This document shows positions 5,172 through 5,623 of a stretch of 5,623 bases of DNA, one piece after another. The notes below the pieces were generated by a model that searched no databases, was not told where the DNA came from, and saw nothing but the letters and a program-made list of their open reading frames with translations. Origin of the DNA: Eggerthellaceae bacterium UBA5906 (lineage in GTDB: Bacteria > Actinomycetota > Coriobacteriia > Coriobacteriales > Eggerthellaceae); assembly GCA_002431805.1 (NCBI GenBank), contig DJEE01000118.1, positions 1 through 5,623 of the forward strand, written 5' to 3'. The position numbers were made by a program, and so were the translations under genes. Each line of letters starts with the position of its first letter. The stretch's first letter is position 1.

Positions 5172-5623
5172 ATGAGCGAAAACGATGAGAAGAAGGTTGA
5201 CGCGCAAATGGCGGGCGCAGACACGCCGGCTGCAAAACGCGTAGACAAGCGCAAGCGCCTGGGTATTACGCTCGGTTGCGTTGTGGCGGTGCTCGTGATA
5301 GCCGGTGCGGGCTTTATGGTGTGGCACGAGCAGCCCAGCTTCTGCAACGCCATCTGCCACGATCCCATGGATCCATACCTGCCCACATTCGAAGCAACAC
5401 CTGGTCAGCCGGCCACCGACAAGTGGGGCAACGAGGTTGAGGACGCCGGCAGCATGCTGGCCGCCGTGCATAACCAGGTGGGCAAAACCTGCATGGACTG
5501 CCATGTGCCGCAGCTTGACGAGCAGATGACCGAAGGCGCCGAATGGGTCACGGGCAACTACGACAGCCCGCTTGACGAGCGCACGGCCACACAGCTGGTA
5601 GAGGCGCGTGGGCTTGAGGATTC
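5172..5623 (+). CDS. NapC/NrfH-type membrane-anchored multiheme cytochrome c (3' partial)
   Basis: The first 150 codons are visible; the gene runs off the right edge. A charged cytoplasmic lead (1-30, rich in Lys/Arg near the end) is followed by one membrane helix (about 31-50), then an external heme region. The first heme site is FCNAICHDPM (57-66), where the cysteines are separated by three residues instead of two (CX3CH). The second is TCMDCHVP (106-113), a normal CXXCH. His100, with HNQVGKTCMDCHVP, matches the NapC/NirT/NrfH pattern H-x4-G-x2-C-x-D-C-H-V-P, which is the main basis for the family call. Members oxidise menaquinol and hand electrons to an outward-facing reductase; here that is presumably the flavoprotein encoded 26 bases upstream. 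The 44 residues between the two heme sites are more than in short NrfH proteins. Any further heme sites or fused domains lie outside the window. The start is secured by the Shine-Dalgarno at 5158-5164. Confidence 0.88.
   Translation, partial: MSENDEKKVDAQMAGADTPAAKRVDKRKRLGITLGCVVAVLVIAGAGFMVWHEQPSFCNAICHDPMDPYLPTFEATPGQPATDKWGNEVEDAGSMLAAVHNQVGKTCMDCHVPQLDEQMTEGAEWVTGNYDSPLDERTATQLVEARGLED

Noticed and set aside
4177..5235. Long minus-strand open frame of 352 codons opposite the reductase gene
   Set aside because: It is the shadow of a G+C-rich coding gene: it has low-complexity composition rich in His, Ala, Val and Arg, no recognisable motif, and would overlap a clearly real flavoprotein and the cytochrome start.

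Overview
The window reads as part of a high-GC anaerobe of the Coriobacteriia, most likely Eggerthellaceae (the group of Eggerthella, Gordonibacter, Slackia and Adlercreutzia). This is inferred from gene content: a Tat-exported FAD-dependent reductase followed by a NapC/NrfH-type multiheme cytochrome, transcribed divergently from a regulator made of about 12 membrane helices fused to a C-terminal LuxR-type helix-turn-helix. That combination is typical of the lineage. No genus can be assigned from the sequence alone.

Layout. Positions 1-273 (+) are the C-terminal end of an unrecognised membrane protein, closed by a strong hairpin terminator at 319-351. Positions 349-629 form an AT-rich (about 41% G+C over 361-600), apparently non-coding island with a set of related short repeats. 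Positions 630-3081 hold two minus-strand genes in probable operon order: the membrane LuxR-type regulator (1597-3081), then an ApbE-type FMN transferase (630-1562). A 417-base divergent intergenic region (3082-3498) carries candidate promoters for both directions and several dyads or repeats that could be operators. On the plus strand the flavoprotein reductase (3499-5145) is followed after 26 bases by the cytochrome (5172 to beyond the right edge).

How the parts probably work together (inference). The cytochrome takes electrons from menaquinol in the membrane and passes them to the exported flavoprotein, which reduces an organic acceptor outside the cytoplasm. The membrane LuxR protein, divergently encoded, probably controls the reductase operon in response to that acceptor. 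By hand alignment the flavoprotein keeps the FAD-binding framework of the fumarate reductase/urocanate reductase/3-ketosteroid dehydrogenase superfamily but lacks the residues that define a fumarate reductase active site, so the acceptor is probably not fumarate and remains unknown. ApbE attaches FMN covalently to partner proteins; none of the proteins visible here carries its target motif, so its client lies elsewhere.

Most worth a second look: the non-fumarate active site, a CX3CH heme motif in the cytochrome, the operator-like repeats between the divergent operons, and the AT-rich repeat island.
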